Assembly (NCBI GenBank): GCA_944548615.1
Contig: OX155971.1
Location: forward strand, 26,772,072 to 26,836,071
Source of the DNA: Micropterix aruncella
Taxonomy: Eukaryota > Arthropoda > Insecta > Lepidoptera > Micropterigidae
Length of the DNA: 64,000 nt
Direction: 5' to 3'
Below, one piece after another: positions 1 to 10,500 of the stretch (positions within the stretch are counted from its first letter, which is position 1; the number at the start of each line of letters is the position of its first letter). The translations under genes and the position numbers were made by a program. The notes below the pieces were generated by a model that saw only the letters and a list, made by a program, of their open reading frames with translations, was not told where the DNA came from and ran no database searches.

Positions 1-2156
1 GCCACGAGCGCCAACTTCCACCGCGTGAAGGTGAACAGTGAAGCCGTTCCGGGTTACGGCATTTGCAAGATCATGGTATTTATTTAATTTGTACTCGTGG
101 TCTTTTGGAATATTTGATTCCCATGGAACAGTTAATTCTACGATAAGAGCCACCTTCCGAGATAGAGAGTAAAGAGTTATATCTGGACGGAGGGCTGTGC
201 ATCCGAGACTTTCAGGGAATTTATACTGCTTAGAGACCGAATCAACCTCCAGAATCCAATCTGTAGCTTTCTCGATTATTGAGAAAGGTTTTGTAGTTAA
301 ATGTTTTTTGCCTTTAGAGCCATCCCGCACAAACTGTATTGGGGGTTTGGAGGATACTGTCAAACCCTTGTTGGCACGAGCCACTGAGAGACTAATTACC
401 TCGCGAATAACAGCGAGAACTTTGTCATGGCGGTAAGTGTACCGTCCTTGATCTAAGGCCACCTTGCAGCCAGCTAGAATGTGTCTAGCTGTGCAAGGGG
501 TATTGCTACAGAGGGGACAAGAACTATCCTCGGCAAAGCTCCAACGAGCGAGGTTACTGGGGTCTGGAAGTGTATGCTGAAAGGCATTCAAATAAAATTT
601 CAGCATCTCTGGCGTCCAGTCATAGAGCATTACCTTCCAGTGCATTGGAGGCGGAATGCGAAAGTCCCCAATTGTTGTTCAATCATTCTGGCATTGAAGG
701 CCAATAGCATGAGCCATACTCTTGCTGTCGTAATCTCCCCTCAAAAGAGACTTCTTCAAGTCCACGTCGCTCGTGGTTGTACTGCCATACCCCAGACCAG
801 TGCCATTCTGGCTGATTCCAGTAAGGAACTTTTTGTGGAAGTCTACGCGGGCTTGTAGATCATTTGAATCACTACGGCCACTTATTACGTGCTTCGATAT
901 TGCCGGATCTTTGGAATTGCACAGAATCGAATTTTTGGTTATTCTGGAGTTGGCGTAGAGCAGAGAGGGCAGTTTAAGCGCTAGCCCAAAATTTTGTTTG
1001 GACCTGAAGAGAGTCGAGGGGTCAGCTGGTTTGGCTAAGGACATCCAGGATTTTAAACTAGCTGTCACCAGCGCATCTAGACGGGACAGTTGGGTTTTGG
1101 TAAAATCGTAAATAAGAAAGGGCCATGACAAATGTGATGTTAGATAATTGTCATAGATCCAGGCCTTACGAGGGCCAGAAATTAGCAAGGCATCTATTTT
1201 CGCCAGGCAACTTTTGAAATGCTCTATAACATGATCGCCCGAGACGTCTTTTCCCTGATGGGTGATTTTTCTGCCGAGGAATTTGAAATGATTGTTTGGG
1301 TCTATAAGGGAGATATTAGAGCCCTTATAGACCAATTTGGGGTCATAGGATGTAAATTTTGTGCCCATGCGGGCGAGTCCAAGGCAAAAACATTTGGAGG
1401 GCTTCACTTTTATACAGCCTGACCAGTCGCAGAAAAGCTCCACTTTCTGTAATAGCAGGGAAAGCTGCTTGGGGCTTCTGGTGATGAAAGTTAGGTCGTC
1501 GGCAAAAGCGAGGCACGACGAGGTGTATTGGCCGTCTGCTTTAAAACGGTAGCCCCACTTCCTGTCAAACTGGGTCAGGCTTTCCAGCAGTATATTAAAA
1601 ACTATATTAAAAATCGTCGGGGAGAGGCAAGAGCCCTGAAAAAGTCCAATTGAATATGGTATAGAGCGGGTAGTCCATTCTTGCGTTTTAACATGGAAAG
1701 TCAGACAGTTGTAGTAGGAGGCTACAATGTCACGCACGACTGGTGGGAAGTTGTACCAGCGGAGTGCAAAGTGGAGGAGACTGTGTCGGACTGACCCAAA
1801 GGCATTCTCTAGGTCGAGCCAGCATACATTGATTTGGCGTTCGTGCTGTCTCGCATCCTTGATGGCAGCAGCCAGGAGAGAATTGTGCTCGAGGCAGCCC
1901 GAGACGGCACGCATGAAGCCTTTTTGAACGGATACTCCAAGGTACTCATTCCGGTGCATGAATTCGCTTATCCTCGTGTGGACTATGCTAAAATAGATTT
2001 TGGCCACAGTGTCTGTGAGAGCAATGGGCCGAGCGTCCTTTGGTCCGGTGCAAACTGGGACCTTCGGAATTAAGATGACTGTCGCTCGGCCAAAATTCTG
2101 TGGGACTACACCGCTATTCCATATATTTCGGAAGATGGATCCTAAATATTGCTGAA
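1..2156 (-). pseudogene. R2/NeSL-type non-LTR retrotransposon ORF: reverse transcriptase + CCHC + restriction-like endonuclease
   Basis: Seen: read on the minus strand, one frame stays open from 2156 to base 1 except for a single TGA at 679-681. In order it shows RT motif 1 (KDARPIALTDTVAK, near 2010-2050), motif A (WLDLENAFGSVRH), motif B (GLFQGSCLSPTIFN), the catalytic FADD (near 1500), and a FLG thumb motif. Next comes a CCHC knuckle (CPLCSNTPCTARHILAGC, C-x2-C-x8-H-x4-C, near 470-530) and a restriction-like endonuclease motif (RPD, then ELTVPWE, near 120-190). Known: this RT-CCHC-endonuclease order is that of R2/R4/NeSL-lineage LINEs, which nick a target site and prime reverse transcription from it. 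The 5' part is cut off by a Helitron at 2157; the 3' end lies outside the window. Apart from the one stop the copy is well preserved, so it inserted fairly recently. The GTG at 2007 that opens the longest stop-free piece is not a real start, because the frame continues upstream of it. Confidence 0.88.
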
Positions 2157-2375
2157 TCCTACTAATATTATAAACGCGAAAGTTTGTACGTATGTATGGA
2201 TGTTTGTTACTCTTTCACGCAAAAACTACTGAATGGATTTTGATGAAACTTTAGAATAATATAGCTTTTACATCAGAATAATACATAGGCTATAATTTAT
2301 AAAGATATATGGTTTTCTATCATCATTATCACAATTTTCCACCACCACGCGGGTGAAACCGCTGGGCGCAGCTAG
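2157..2375 (+). mobile_element. Non-autonomous Helitron (about 219 bp)
   Basis: Starts TCCTACTAATATTATAAACG and ends with a GCGG-gtgaaa-CCGC hairpin, about 10 nt, then CTAG, and sits between A and T without target duplication. These are the Helitron hallmarks (5' TC, 3' hairpin plus CTRR). It interrupts the R2/NeSL-type ORF. The same family recurs at 30131 and 30376. It encodes nothing and must be moved by Rep/helicase supplied in trans. Confidence 0.88.
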
Positions 2376-2424
2376 TAGTAAATAATCCGAAAATATTTGT
2401 TGGTGCGTTCCGTAGTTATCAATG

Positions 2425-2981
2425 TGTGAGAATGGCCACCCTTCACTAGACTCCAATTGCTTGTGAGCAAAGGGTGGTTCTGAGCATGAAGGTTGCTCCG
2501 TTAATGAGAGTCGCAGTTGTCCGTGTAGAAGAGTTTATTCAGAAGATTGAAGAGAAGTGAATCGAAGTCGCCAATTCTTAACACCTTGAGTTACTTTCGC
2601 CGTTGTGTTGTAGTGTGGGCGCGAGGTGAAGCCATGGCGGTGCGTATGTAGACGAGGTGTGAAGTGTGTAGTCGAGATATCTGTCCGCTGAGGGGACGAT
2701 GTGTAGAGCGCGGTAACCGTCTGCCGAAGTAATGATGTAGAGGGGCAACTGTCTGCCAAAGGAATGATATTCATCGAATGCAATATACTGCGTTTTATAG
2801 GGTGATCGGTGATGCAATAGCTACGAGTGGGGCGACGCATGTGTCGCTTGCCTGGGCAATATTTGCCAAATTTAGCTGGAAATTAACTGCAGCTGCTCGT
2901 GCAAGTTTGAGCGAGTCTGCAGTTTTCTGTTCTGTGAAATTGACCTTTTGTTGTGGGTATGTAGGGCCGTAGGCTCCTACA
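2425..2981. mobile_element. Solo LTR, copy 1 (TSD AATG)
   Basis: Begins TGTGAGAATGGCCACCC and ends GGCTCCTACA, so it has TG...CA termini. It is flanked by the 4-bp direct repeat AATG (2421-2424 and 2982-2985). The first 30 bp match the solo LTRs at 38765 and 56816 (shared TCACTAGACTCC). A TATA-like TTTTATAGG near 2794 is compatible with a promoter. No internal gag-pol is present, so it is a solo LTR left by recombination between two LTRs. A 4-bp duplication fits Gypsy or Bel-Pao elements; the clade cannot be decided here. Confidence 0.75.
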
Positions 2982-3450
2982 AATGTTAAAAGGCAAGGGC
3001 AAAATATTTACAAGCCCTAGAAGGGTTGAAATAAAAATTTAATTATTTTTTGTTTACTATCACCATATAGAAAGCTACCAATATGGTCGTGGTTTTGTGT
3101 TTCTTATATTACTTGTATACATAGATACGTTTACCGTATTTCTTTACACCTCGCATCGTACGCTAGAATAAATAATTCTATATTTTAATTTTCATTCCTT
3201 ATTATGTATACTTATATTTAATATAATATAACGCACGTGAGTTATGGTTTTTTGTTTCTTCCCAGATGATAGATAACATCACTCGCTTTTTACGTTTAAA
3301 TTAGGCTGTTAATGTTCCTCGATTCTTGGAAAATAAATTTTTGGGTATCATAATTAAAACAATAATAGTAAAACGCTTTATTGGTTAAAAAATATCGACG
3401 GTCTACCGGTTACCTAATCGGAAAACATACTTTGCGGTAAAAATAAATTA
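2982..3450. other. AT-rich spacer, nothing recognised
   Basis: AT-rich sequence without an ORF or a repeat signature that I can assign. Confidence 0.5.
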
Positions 3451-3786
3451 GTTAAAAAAAAACACTAAATACACGCTTCCATAAATGCACGTAAAAACCA
3501 CATTATCAGACCTTGAAACCTAATCGTGGTCAAAGTTCATTCCAAGACTTTTCGAACAAGTCCAAACACAGCTATGATATGATGTTCCATCATGAAGTTC
3601 CAGTTCATATCTTCCGACTCCATCATCAGATCAGTTCGACAGTACCATATTATTGTATTGTCATCAGAACTACATACAGCTGCCAATTTTCATGATGCTA
3701 CGATCCTTGGAAGATGGTTAAATTAGTTACCTTAGATTCCATTACATAGTTAGTTACATATAGGTCGATCTAATAAAAGCGTGTTA
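3451..3786 (+). repeat. 120-bp-unit TIR repeat, copy 1 (one internal unit)
   Basis: Left end resembles the other copies (run of A, CACTAAA, ACACGCTT) and right end is AATAAAAGCGTGTT; ACACGCTTTT against AAAAGCGTGT gives a 10-bp inverted end. Inside is one unit starting CTTGAAACCTAATCGTGGTC and a conserved right third (GATCAGTTCGACAGTACC to GAAGATGGTTAAATTAG). Related copies lie at 6095, 10110, 34240 (reverse) and 39440 (end only). Non-coding, class uncertain. Confidence 0.7.
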
Positions 3787-4139
3787 ATAACATAACACTG
3801 GTATTAAAAACCACTTATCAAGGCAGTTCGTATAAAATGCATCTAACATTAAAGTCGAGTAGAAAATGAAAAGTCTTAAATATAAAAAAAGCAATAAACT
3901 CATAATGATGCTTGGAAGCGGGAGGGGAAGGGACAGGGGGAATTTATGTTTTATTTTATTTTATTTTATTAATTTTAGGAATCTTACAGCTAGGTATACG
4001 GTTATTACAAATTAATATGTATATAAGGCCAATTACAAGGTTCCACAAGTAAAAATGTATGAATAGATATATAAAAGGGGGAGAAAAAAAAAGAAAAACA
4101 AGTAGACTAAGAAAAAACTAAACAAAGTAGAACAAAGGA

Positions 4140-4469
4140 TTAGCCAAAGAAGGCGTCAGCCAGTAACTTCTTGAGCTGCTGGACTGACATATTAAATAAG
4201 TCAATGTCATATTGGGTAGCTACATCATTGAAACTTTGGCTTGCTCTCAATAGATAACTGTTTAGCCTGTAATTGGTGTTAGCTCTGGGGATAAACAGGG
4301 TGCATGGTCTTCTGATCGGATCAGCAGAGACCCTTAACCCCACCTTCTCCAATAAATCCGGGCAGTCAACTGAGCCATTTGCTATCTTCAATAGGTAGGC
4401 GACATCTGCAATATGGCGTCTTGTGGCTAAAGGTGCTCGTGAAAGTGTTCTTTGAGCCTGCGTTTAAAG
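4140..4469 (-). pseudogene. Jockey-like LINE ORF2, C-terminal fragment
   Basis: The minus-strand frame reads a typical LINE C-terminal domain: RRHIADVAYLLKIANGSVDC, then DLLEKVGLRV, then a tail about RLNSYLLRASQSFND, ending in a stop at 4140-4142. The spacing and residues resemble the region after the RT thumb in jockey/CR1-type ORF2 proteins (the block in which a histidine-bearing helix precedes 'cpdLLekv'). The catalytic RT core is absent. The hAT element at 4470 cuts it. Beyond that element, 5265-5390 on the minus strand reads SWNALPTHVSKVPSLNA, another LINE tail motif, in a different frame. Confidence 0.65.
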
Positions 4470-5256
4470 CAGAGGTTCCCAAACCTTTTTGTGTCGTAGA
4501 CCCCTTGTCATGTTTTTCGGTTTTGGGTAGACCCCCTACTTACCTGATATTGTTTTTTTTTGTAAATGTCTAACTGTAGTGAACTTTAGTGTTAAAAACT
4601 TAAAGCAAAAACACATAATTATACATTTATTAGTTTTATACATTTATTAATTGAATTTAAATTAAACTACTGAAAACAAAATTTTGTATCTGGTATATAA
4701 AATATATGTAACATAAAATAAACTATGCAATAAGTAAATGTTTATAGTGGGAAGGATGAACCTGATGCCTTAATAATAACTTATCAACATTTGGAGTCAA
4801 TTTGACATCAAATGTTGCGAACCTTACAAAATTGACGCCAAATGTTGATAATTTATTATAACACGCGTTAAGTTTGAAAATTGACAAGAATTTTTACTGC
4901 GCGTATGCTTGTAACAAGATGATACTGGTATATCATTATGTGCAGGTTTTTGCAAGTTCAAAATGTATTGCGACCACAAAGCGAATGCCTACATACTACA
5001 ACTTACACAATTTTATAAACATATATAATATTTTTTTTACTTCATAGGTACCTACTTTTATAAATAATGTATATATGTTTATATTATAAGATAGTATAAT
5101 GTAAGTAAATAGGTACTATCAGTGTATGTAGAGATCCACTATCGTGGACCCCTATTTTCATTTCATGGACCCCCAATTTTTTTTTCGCTGTCGGAGACCC
5201 CTTGCAGGTGGTCATAGACCCCTGGGGGTCGATATAGACCACTTTGGGAATCACTG
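4470..5256. mobile_element. Non-autonomous hAT element (TSD GTTTAAAG)
   Basis: Left end CAGAGGTTCCCAAACC and right end GGTCTATATCGACC-type sequence closing as TTTGGGAATCACTG are imperfect inverted repeats (CAG-G-TTCCCAAA). They are flanked by the exact 8-bp duplication GTTTAAAG (4462-4469 and 5257-5264). CAG...CTG ends and 8-bp duplications are typical of hAT transposons. Repeated 'gacccc' blocks lie near both ends, as often seen for transposase-binding subterminal motifs. No transposase ORF. Confidence 0.88.
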
Positions 5257-5264
5257 GTTTAAAG

Positions 5265-5390
5265 CATTCAAGCTCGGTACTTTACTTACATGTGTGGGTA
5301 AAGCATTCCAAGATGCAAATATTTTTATCCATGCTGCCTTTTGATGCGACTTACTGACAAAACAAGACGTTAAAGGAAATTTAGAATGAA
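5265..5390 (-). pseudogene. LINE ORF2 tail fragment beyond the hAT element
   Basis: Minus-strand reading gives IFASWNALPTHVSKVPSLNA, a motif seen near the C-terminus of LINE ORF2 proteins. It is the continuation, with a frameshift, of the fragment at 4140-4469 that the hAT element separated. Confidence 0.5.
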
Positions 5391-6094
5391 GAGTAAATTT
5401 CATTTATTTCGCTAATCGCCCCGGAAGGGAAGAGATAAGCATTGAGGATATTGAAAGGCTGCGAAGAGAATGGATGGGAGAAGTGACATTCCGTAGAGGT
5501 GGCTTTCAGTACGTGGAATGTGCGCACAAGATCTGCCCGCGGTGATATTGCCCAAATACGAGTACGTGACTGGCATTAATAATGCCTCTTTCACAGTCAA
5601 CCCCCCCCCCCCCCACACCTCCATCAACACCATTGTGTCCCTCCCCCTCCCACCCCCACTGTCGTATCGAGCTGCTCTTCCTCCGACATCACAAAATAAA
5701 TATCGAGAGAAGATTTACATTTCATTGCTAAGTGCTAAGGAAAAAACAATATGAGAAAAATCAACGCGGAATATTTGTCGTCGAGTAATGTAACGCACAT
5801 CTTATATAGTAAGTTATATCTTATAATATGTTTCAGGATCAACATCTTTAAAAATTAAATTAATTTATAACGAGAAATACTATAATGAAACCCAGATAAA
5901 TGCATTCAAAATATATATGAGCACCACTGAGTTTTGTAAAAAACCCAGAAACTAACAAAAAAATTATAAAAAAGAAATTGTAACAAAAGAAAAAGAACTA
6001 TATATAATCAGGGGTATGATTCTCTCAGAATTTACTAATACGCTTTTTTGCAAAGACGACGATTCCCACACTTTAAAATAATTAATAAAAAATA
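5391..6094. other. Spacer with a C14 tract
   Basis: 5601-5614 is an uninterrupted run of 14 C in a C-rich patch; the rest is AT-rich with no recognised element. Confidence 0.6.
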
Positions 6095-6890
6095 TTAGTT
6101 TAAAAAAAAAACACTAAAAACACGCTTTTATAAATGCACGTAAAAACCAAAAAAGTCAGTCCTCGGCCCGTTTCTCACCTTGGCTTGGGTGGGATCTTTA
6201 ACAACCTATTACCCTATTTACACGTCAATATACATCGTATATACATATATCAATATTATTCTATTTACACTCTCCATGTACAGGTATATATACATTTTAT
6301 ACAGGCACCTATGTCAATATTTACACAATTTATACTCAATATATACAAGTCAATATATAATAGGTTTGTTATAACCTTGAAACCTGACCGTGTTCAAAGT
6401 CCATTACGTGACCTTTCTCACAAGTGCAAACACGACTATGATACGATATTCCATCATGGAATGCCAGTTCCTGTCTTCCGGCTTCATTATCAGACCTTGA
6501 AACTTAATTGTGGTCATAGTTCATTACAAGACCTTTCTAACAAGTCCAAACACGGCTATAATACGATATTCCATCATGGAATGCCAGTGCCTATCTTCCG
6601 GCTTCATCATCAGACCTTGAAACCTAATCGTGGTCAAAGTTCATTCCAAGACTTTTCTAACAAGTCCAAACACAGCTATGATACGATATTCTATCTTGAA
6701 GTCCCAGTTCATATCTTCCGACTCCATCATCAGATCAGTTCGACAGTACCATATTATTGTATTGTCATCAGAACTACAAACAGCTGCCAATTTTCATGAC
6801 GCTACGATCCTTGGAAGATGGTTAAATTAGTTACCTTAGATTCCATTACATAGTTAGTTACATACATGTCGACCTAATAAAAGCGTGTCA
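6095..6890 (+). repeat. 120-bp-unit TIR repeat, copy 2 (three internal units)
   Basis: Longest copy. It contains three direct repeats of exactly 120 bp beginning CTTGAAAC at 6376, 6496 and 6616, followed by the family's common right end and AATAAAAGCGTGT. A 220-bp AT-rich segment at 6150-6375 (TACACTCTCCATGTACAGG and similar) is absent from copies 1 and 3 but is found in reverse at 39460-39600. Because 120 is a multiple of three, one frame stays open across the units and gives a 221-residue translation; this is probably incidental (see rejected items). Confidence 0.8.
6376..6735 (+). repeat. Tandem repeat, 3 x 120 bp
   Basis: Three head-to-tail units of exactly 120 bp starting at 6376, 6496 and 6616. 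Shared blocks are CAAGTCCAAACAC, TATGATACGATATTCCATCAT and the closing CTTCCG...CATCATCAGA. Units 1 and 2 are closer to each other in the GGAATGCCAGT block; unit 3 carries the version found in the single-unit copies. Confidence 0.9.
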
Positions 6891-7744
6891 AAGAAAACAA
6901 AGCTAACACTTTTTAAATAATAAAAGTTTAACAATTAATAAATTAAACTAAAAATTTAGATACATAGGTACATTTTATAATAGCAGCCGTAGACATTAGG
7001 CGATGACTTGGCCCGCTACAAGTACAGCCTAATAATGTAAAATTATATAGCCATATAATCATCAATAGTTTTATGAAAATGTTATAAATAATAAGCGAAA
7101 TTCCTCCTAATTTATGTATGCCTAATTAAAATGCAATATATGATGGGCTGTTCAATATGGTAATTCTTGCGGAGCCATGCGATCTTATTGTGGGTATTTT
7201 ATTACAATTTTCTTTTTCTGAATCGTACGTCAAGGCAGTCTATGGCAAAAATCTATGAGAATTATAGCGATAATTCAGAAAACAACCTTATCTGCTCTTT
7301 GAGGTAATAATCCTACCCACAAAATGTGTAACTCTTCCTTGTAATCCTACATAATCTCTATCGCAAACTAAATATTAAGTTTTGCAGCAGAGGCTTTACC
7401 TGTGCTCCGATCCCCGCGCTCTTCCCTAATTAGGAGTTAGAGACGTTACAAACTGGAGCTCAGTTGCCAAATAAGTACGGATATGGGAATAAACTTCCAT
7501 TATATTTGTTTACTATTGTGGAGATGATTTAAGGTCATTTATTTCAGAATCGAGAAATTCGTAACCGGGTATATACAGGTCGAATTCGTTAAAAAAAATA
7601 AATTTTAAGGTGGTATTTTAGTTTGACTAATATTATGTTATAATTATTAGGTGAAAGCGAGTTAGCTCTCTTGCAGTAGAAGAGAGAAAAGAAATGACTG
7701 CATGTTCATGTATTTGGATAAAATCTTTATGGGTTCTCTTGGAC
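6891..7744. other. AT-rich spacer, nothing recognised
   Basis: No ORF, repeat end or structural RNA signature that I can support. Confidence 0.5.
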
Positions 7745-8580
7745 TTTCAATGAATTATTTTTTTTTATTTTTTTTATTTATACAAGTAATGCAAATATTA
7801 AAAATAACAGTAAACAATTTCAGCGTAGGAATTATGCATAAAAATACTTACAAAATTGAATCACAAGCAGAAAAAAGAATACATCGCATAGTCTGTGGCA
7901 ACGTCACCTAACTAGGCCGGGACCTGTTTTAGGGTAAATATTTATTTTTGAATGTGCTTGCTACAATACCGTGTATATAAAAATGGCATATATTCCAAGT
8001 ATGCACAAAATAATAGAATTGCAAAACCATATTAAAAATGACCAAATACTTAAAGTAAATAATTAAATTAAAGTTAGAAGTGGAAAATTAAAATGTCAGC
8101 AAATAAATTCAAATCAGAAAAAAAAACAATTTAAAATAGTAAAAATTAGAATAAGAGTTTAAACAAAATACTCCTGCATTTTACTTATAACTAAGATAAG
8201 ATAGTGTTAAAACTAAAACAAATTATCTCTTAATCTAGGTTAATATAATATACGATTCAAAATATTCAAATGTCCGGGTTAGATTATAATGTCCAATATT
8301 TTTAAAATTCCTTGTCTTCCCTCTGGAATTTTATGGCATTATTTTAATGGAACTACGGGCTTTGGTTTTATTCAACATGGAGAGTAACGTTACATGTATT
8401 GTTCTCTCGATCGTTGAAAAGCTTGTCTGCACTTATCGGCACCATGAAGGCAGGTTCCACACTCATAAGTGATATAATTTTACAGGAGTGACTCCTTAAA
8501 AAACATTGTTGTATATTTTTTTTAAATTGTCGTACCGCTAAATTAAGCAACTCATTTTCCGTCTTAGAACAGCCTAATTC
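7745..8580 (-). mobile_element. LINE 3' region, decayed
   Basis: On the minus strand this ends in an A-rich tail (T-rich at 7757-7785 on the plus strand). Just upstream of the tail is a GTCACCTAACTAGG...CCTGTTTTAGGGT block that recurs in related form at 13530, 17105, 35155 and 58135. Further upstream (8370-8560) the minus strand reads VRQFKKNIQQCFL, resembling a LINE ORF2 C-terminus. No RT motif survives. Confidence 0.4.
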
Positions 8581-10105
8581 ATGAAGACATTATTTAATGT
8601 TTATTTTAAACTTTTTAATATTAGAGGTGCTTTACCTTTTTCGTTGAGGAAATCGTATATCTTCGTTGCAGTGAAGTATTTTCTCGTTGCTTTGAGAGAA
8701 ACATATATTCACCCGAGGGATCAGGAAATACAAATATTTGCCAATGTTGCATATCTTTATTTTAGGCGTCCAGGCAGAATTTGCAATGTTTTTTTAGAGA
8801 AAACAAGACTGTGTTTGACACGAAATACCTGATATCAAGGACAATAAACTTTTTAAGATGTTGTTCTGAACTAAATAAAAATGTATCGATTTATTACCTT
8901 TAACAGCAGCTTCTGCGCTTACAGTAATGGGTCTGGGTTGTGCTTTTTAAATATCCTCCATTGCAACGATTCCATGCATCCATAGACTCTGGCATAGAGC
9001 CATGTTTTATTAAACTGTTGTAGCAAAAAACATTGTTTTAGGCTGTTACTGGTCGAATTTTAGCGTGAACGTCCCTGAACAACCTATCGGTCGTATCTTT
9101 CGTTTGTTATCTCTCCAAAATTCCCAAAATGGCCAATGGCCAGTCGGTTTGTTTTTAAAGGTGAACTGGTTGGCGTATTATAAAATTGCTCTTCTAAATT
9201 GTATAATACATCAAAGTCAACCTTGATAATTCCCATCAAACTCGAAGGACCATATAGCGCGTCTGATGTCTCGAAGAAGATGTGGGGTTGGTCTTTTCCT
9301 CAGCGCAAGGTTCGTTTGTTTTTCTGGTTGGATTTCAGATTGAAATGCAAACAAATATTTGCATTATACGATTTTGCTTTCTGAATGACTAACGAAAATA
9401 TAAGTTTAGCAGACGAGCGCGATCGCTAACCGACCGCCTATCGGCTATTTTGCAAAGGGAGACCAAAATAAAGGTTTATTTAGGAGCGTTTTGATCCTCC
9501 AGCCGCGGGCGATTTTCTCATATTTTCGTACAAAGTCGCGGGGAGATTTCAGTAGCTATTTTAAATATCTACGTTTGTATATAGTTGAACAGTTTTTCTT
9601 GCCTTTCCTTCCAGAGTTGGAGTGAAAGAAATTGGTAGAGTAGCAGCCGTCATATTATGCATATCAACTTCATTTCACACACGACGACTCGCTAGATCCA
9701 AGTCGTCCTCGGATTCCTCATCACTCTCACTGAAAGTCTCTAAAATCGCTTCCCATTTTTTTTTGGATTCATCGATGTCCGCCCCATCAGAATATATTAC
9801 GAGTTTCAGCATATTGACAATGAATGTATGGACGCAATAATTGAAGGGATAGTAGACTGCTCATAACTGAATGTGCATTATGTAAAGCGACATGACTGAG
9901 TCATTTTGTCTGTGTACAGGGGGCAAACTGGTAAAAACTAGTCGGTCCGATTCGCAAGTGTAACTTGTGAACGTGAAAATACCGATCGTCTATGTTGACG
10001 GGGAAATAGCGTCTCCTGGCACAGACATTAAACAGAAGTAAGTAATAAAAGCGAATACATTTTGCCAAGGCATCCATTATTGGACGCCTCAGATTTAAGG
10101 GGTTA
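8581..10105. other. Unassigned region
   Basis: No element recognised. On the minus strand 9665-9825 can be read as a short acidic peptide (ending SDEESEDDLDLASRRV), 55 codons from an ATG. It has no homologue I recognise and may be chance or a transposase N-terminal relic. Confidence 0.4.
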
Positions 10106-10500
10106 AAAACACACTAAAGACACGCTTTTGGGCTATGATACGATATTCACATACACACGGCTATGATACGATATTCCATCATGGAATGCCAGTGCCTATC
10201 TTCCGGCTTCATCATCAGACCTTGAAATCTAATCGTGCTCAAAGTTCATTCCAAGACTTTTCTAACAAGTCCAAACACAGCTATGATACGATGTTCCATC
10301 ATGAAATTCCAGTTCATATCTTCCGACTCCATCATCAGATCAGTTCGACAGTACCATATTATTGTACCGTCATCAGAACTACATACAGCTGCCAATTTTC
10401 ATGACCCTGCGATCCTTGGAAGATGGTTAAATTAGTTACCTTAAATTCCATTACATAGTTAGTTACATACAGGTCGACGTAATAAAAGCGTGTTAAAAAT
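10106..10500 (+). repeat. 120-bp-unit TIR repeat, copy 3
   Basis: Starts at AAAAACACACTAAAGACACGC and ends AATAAAAGCGTGTTAAAAA. It has about one and a half internal units (the partial first unit holds TATGATACGATATTC twice in a row, 10134-10176) and the common right end, so a local slippage is visible. Confidence 0.75.

Noticed and set aside
679..681. TGA as a programmed selenocysteine codon
   Set aside because: No SECIS-like element could be supported, and a single nonsense change in a transposon copy is the simpler reading.
6376..6735. CRISPR-like direct repeats
   Set aside because: Units are adjacent 120-bp tandem repeats with no unique spacers, in a eukaryotic repeat.
6134..6799. 221-codon open frame across the 120-bp units
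   Set aside because: The unit length is a multiple of three, so any frame without a stop stays open; copy 4 (34240) has a frame break, and the peptide is not a known domain.
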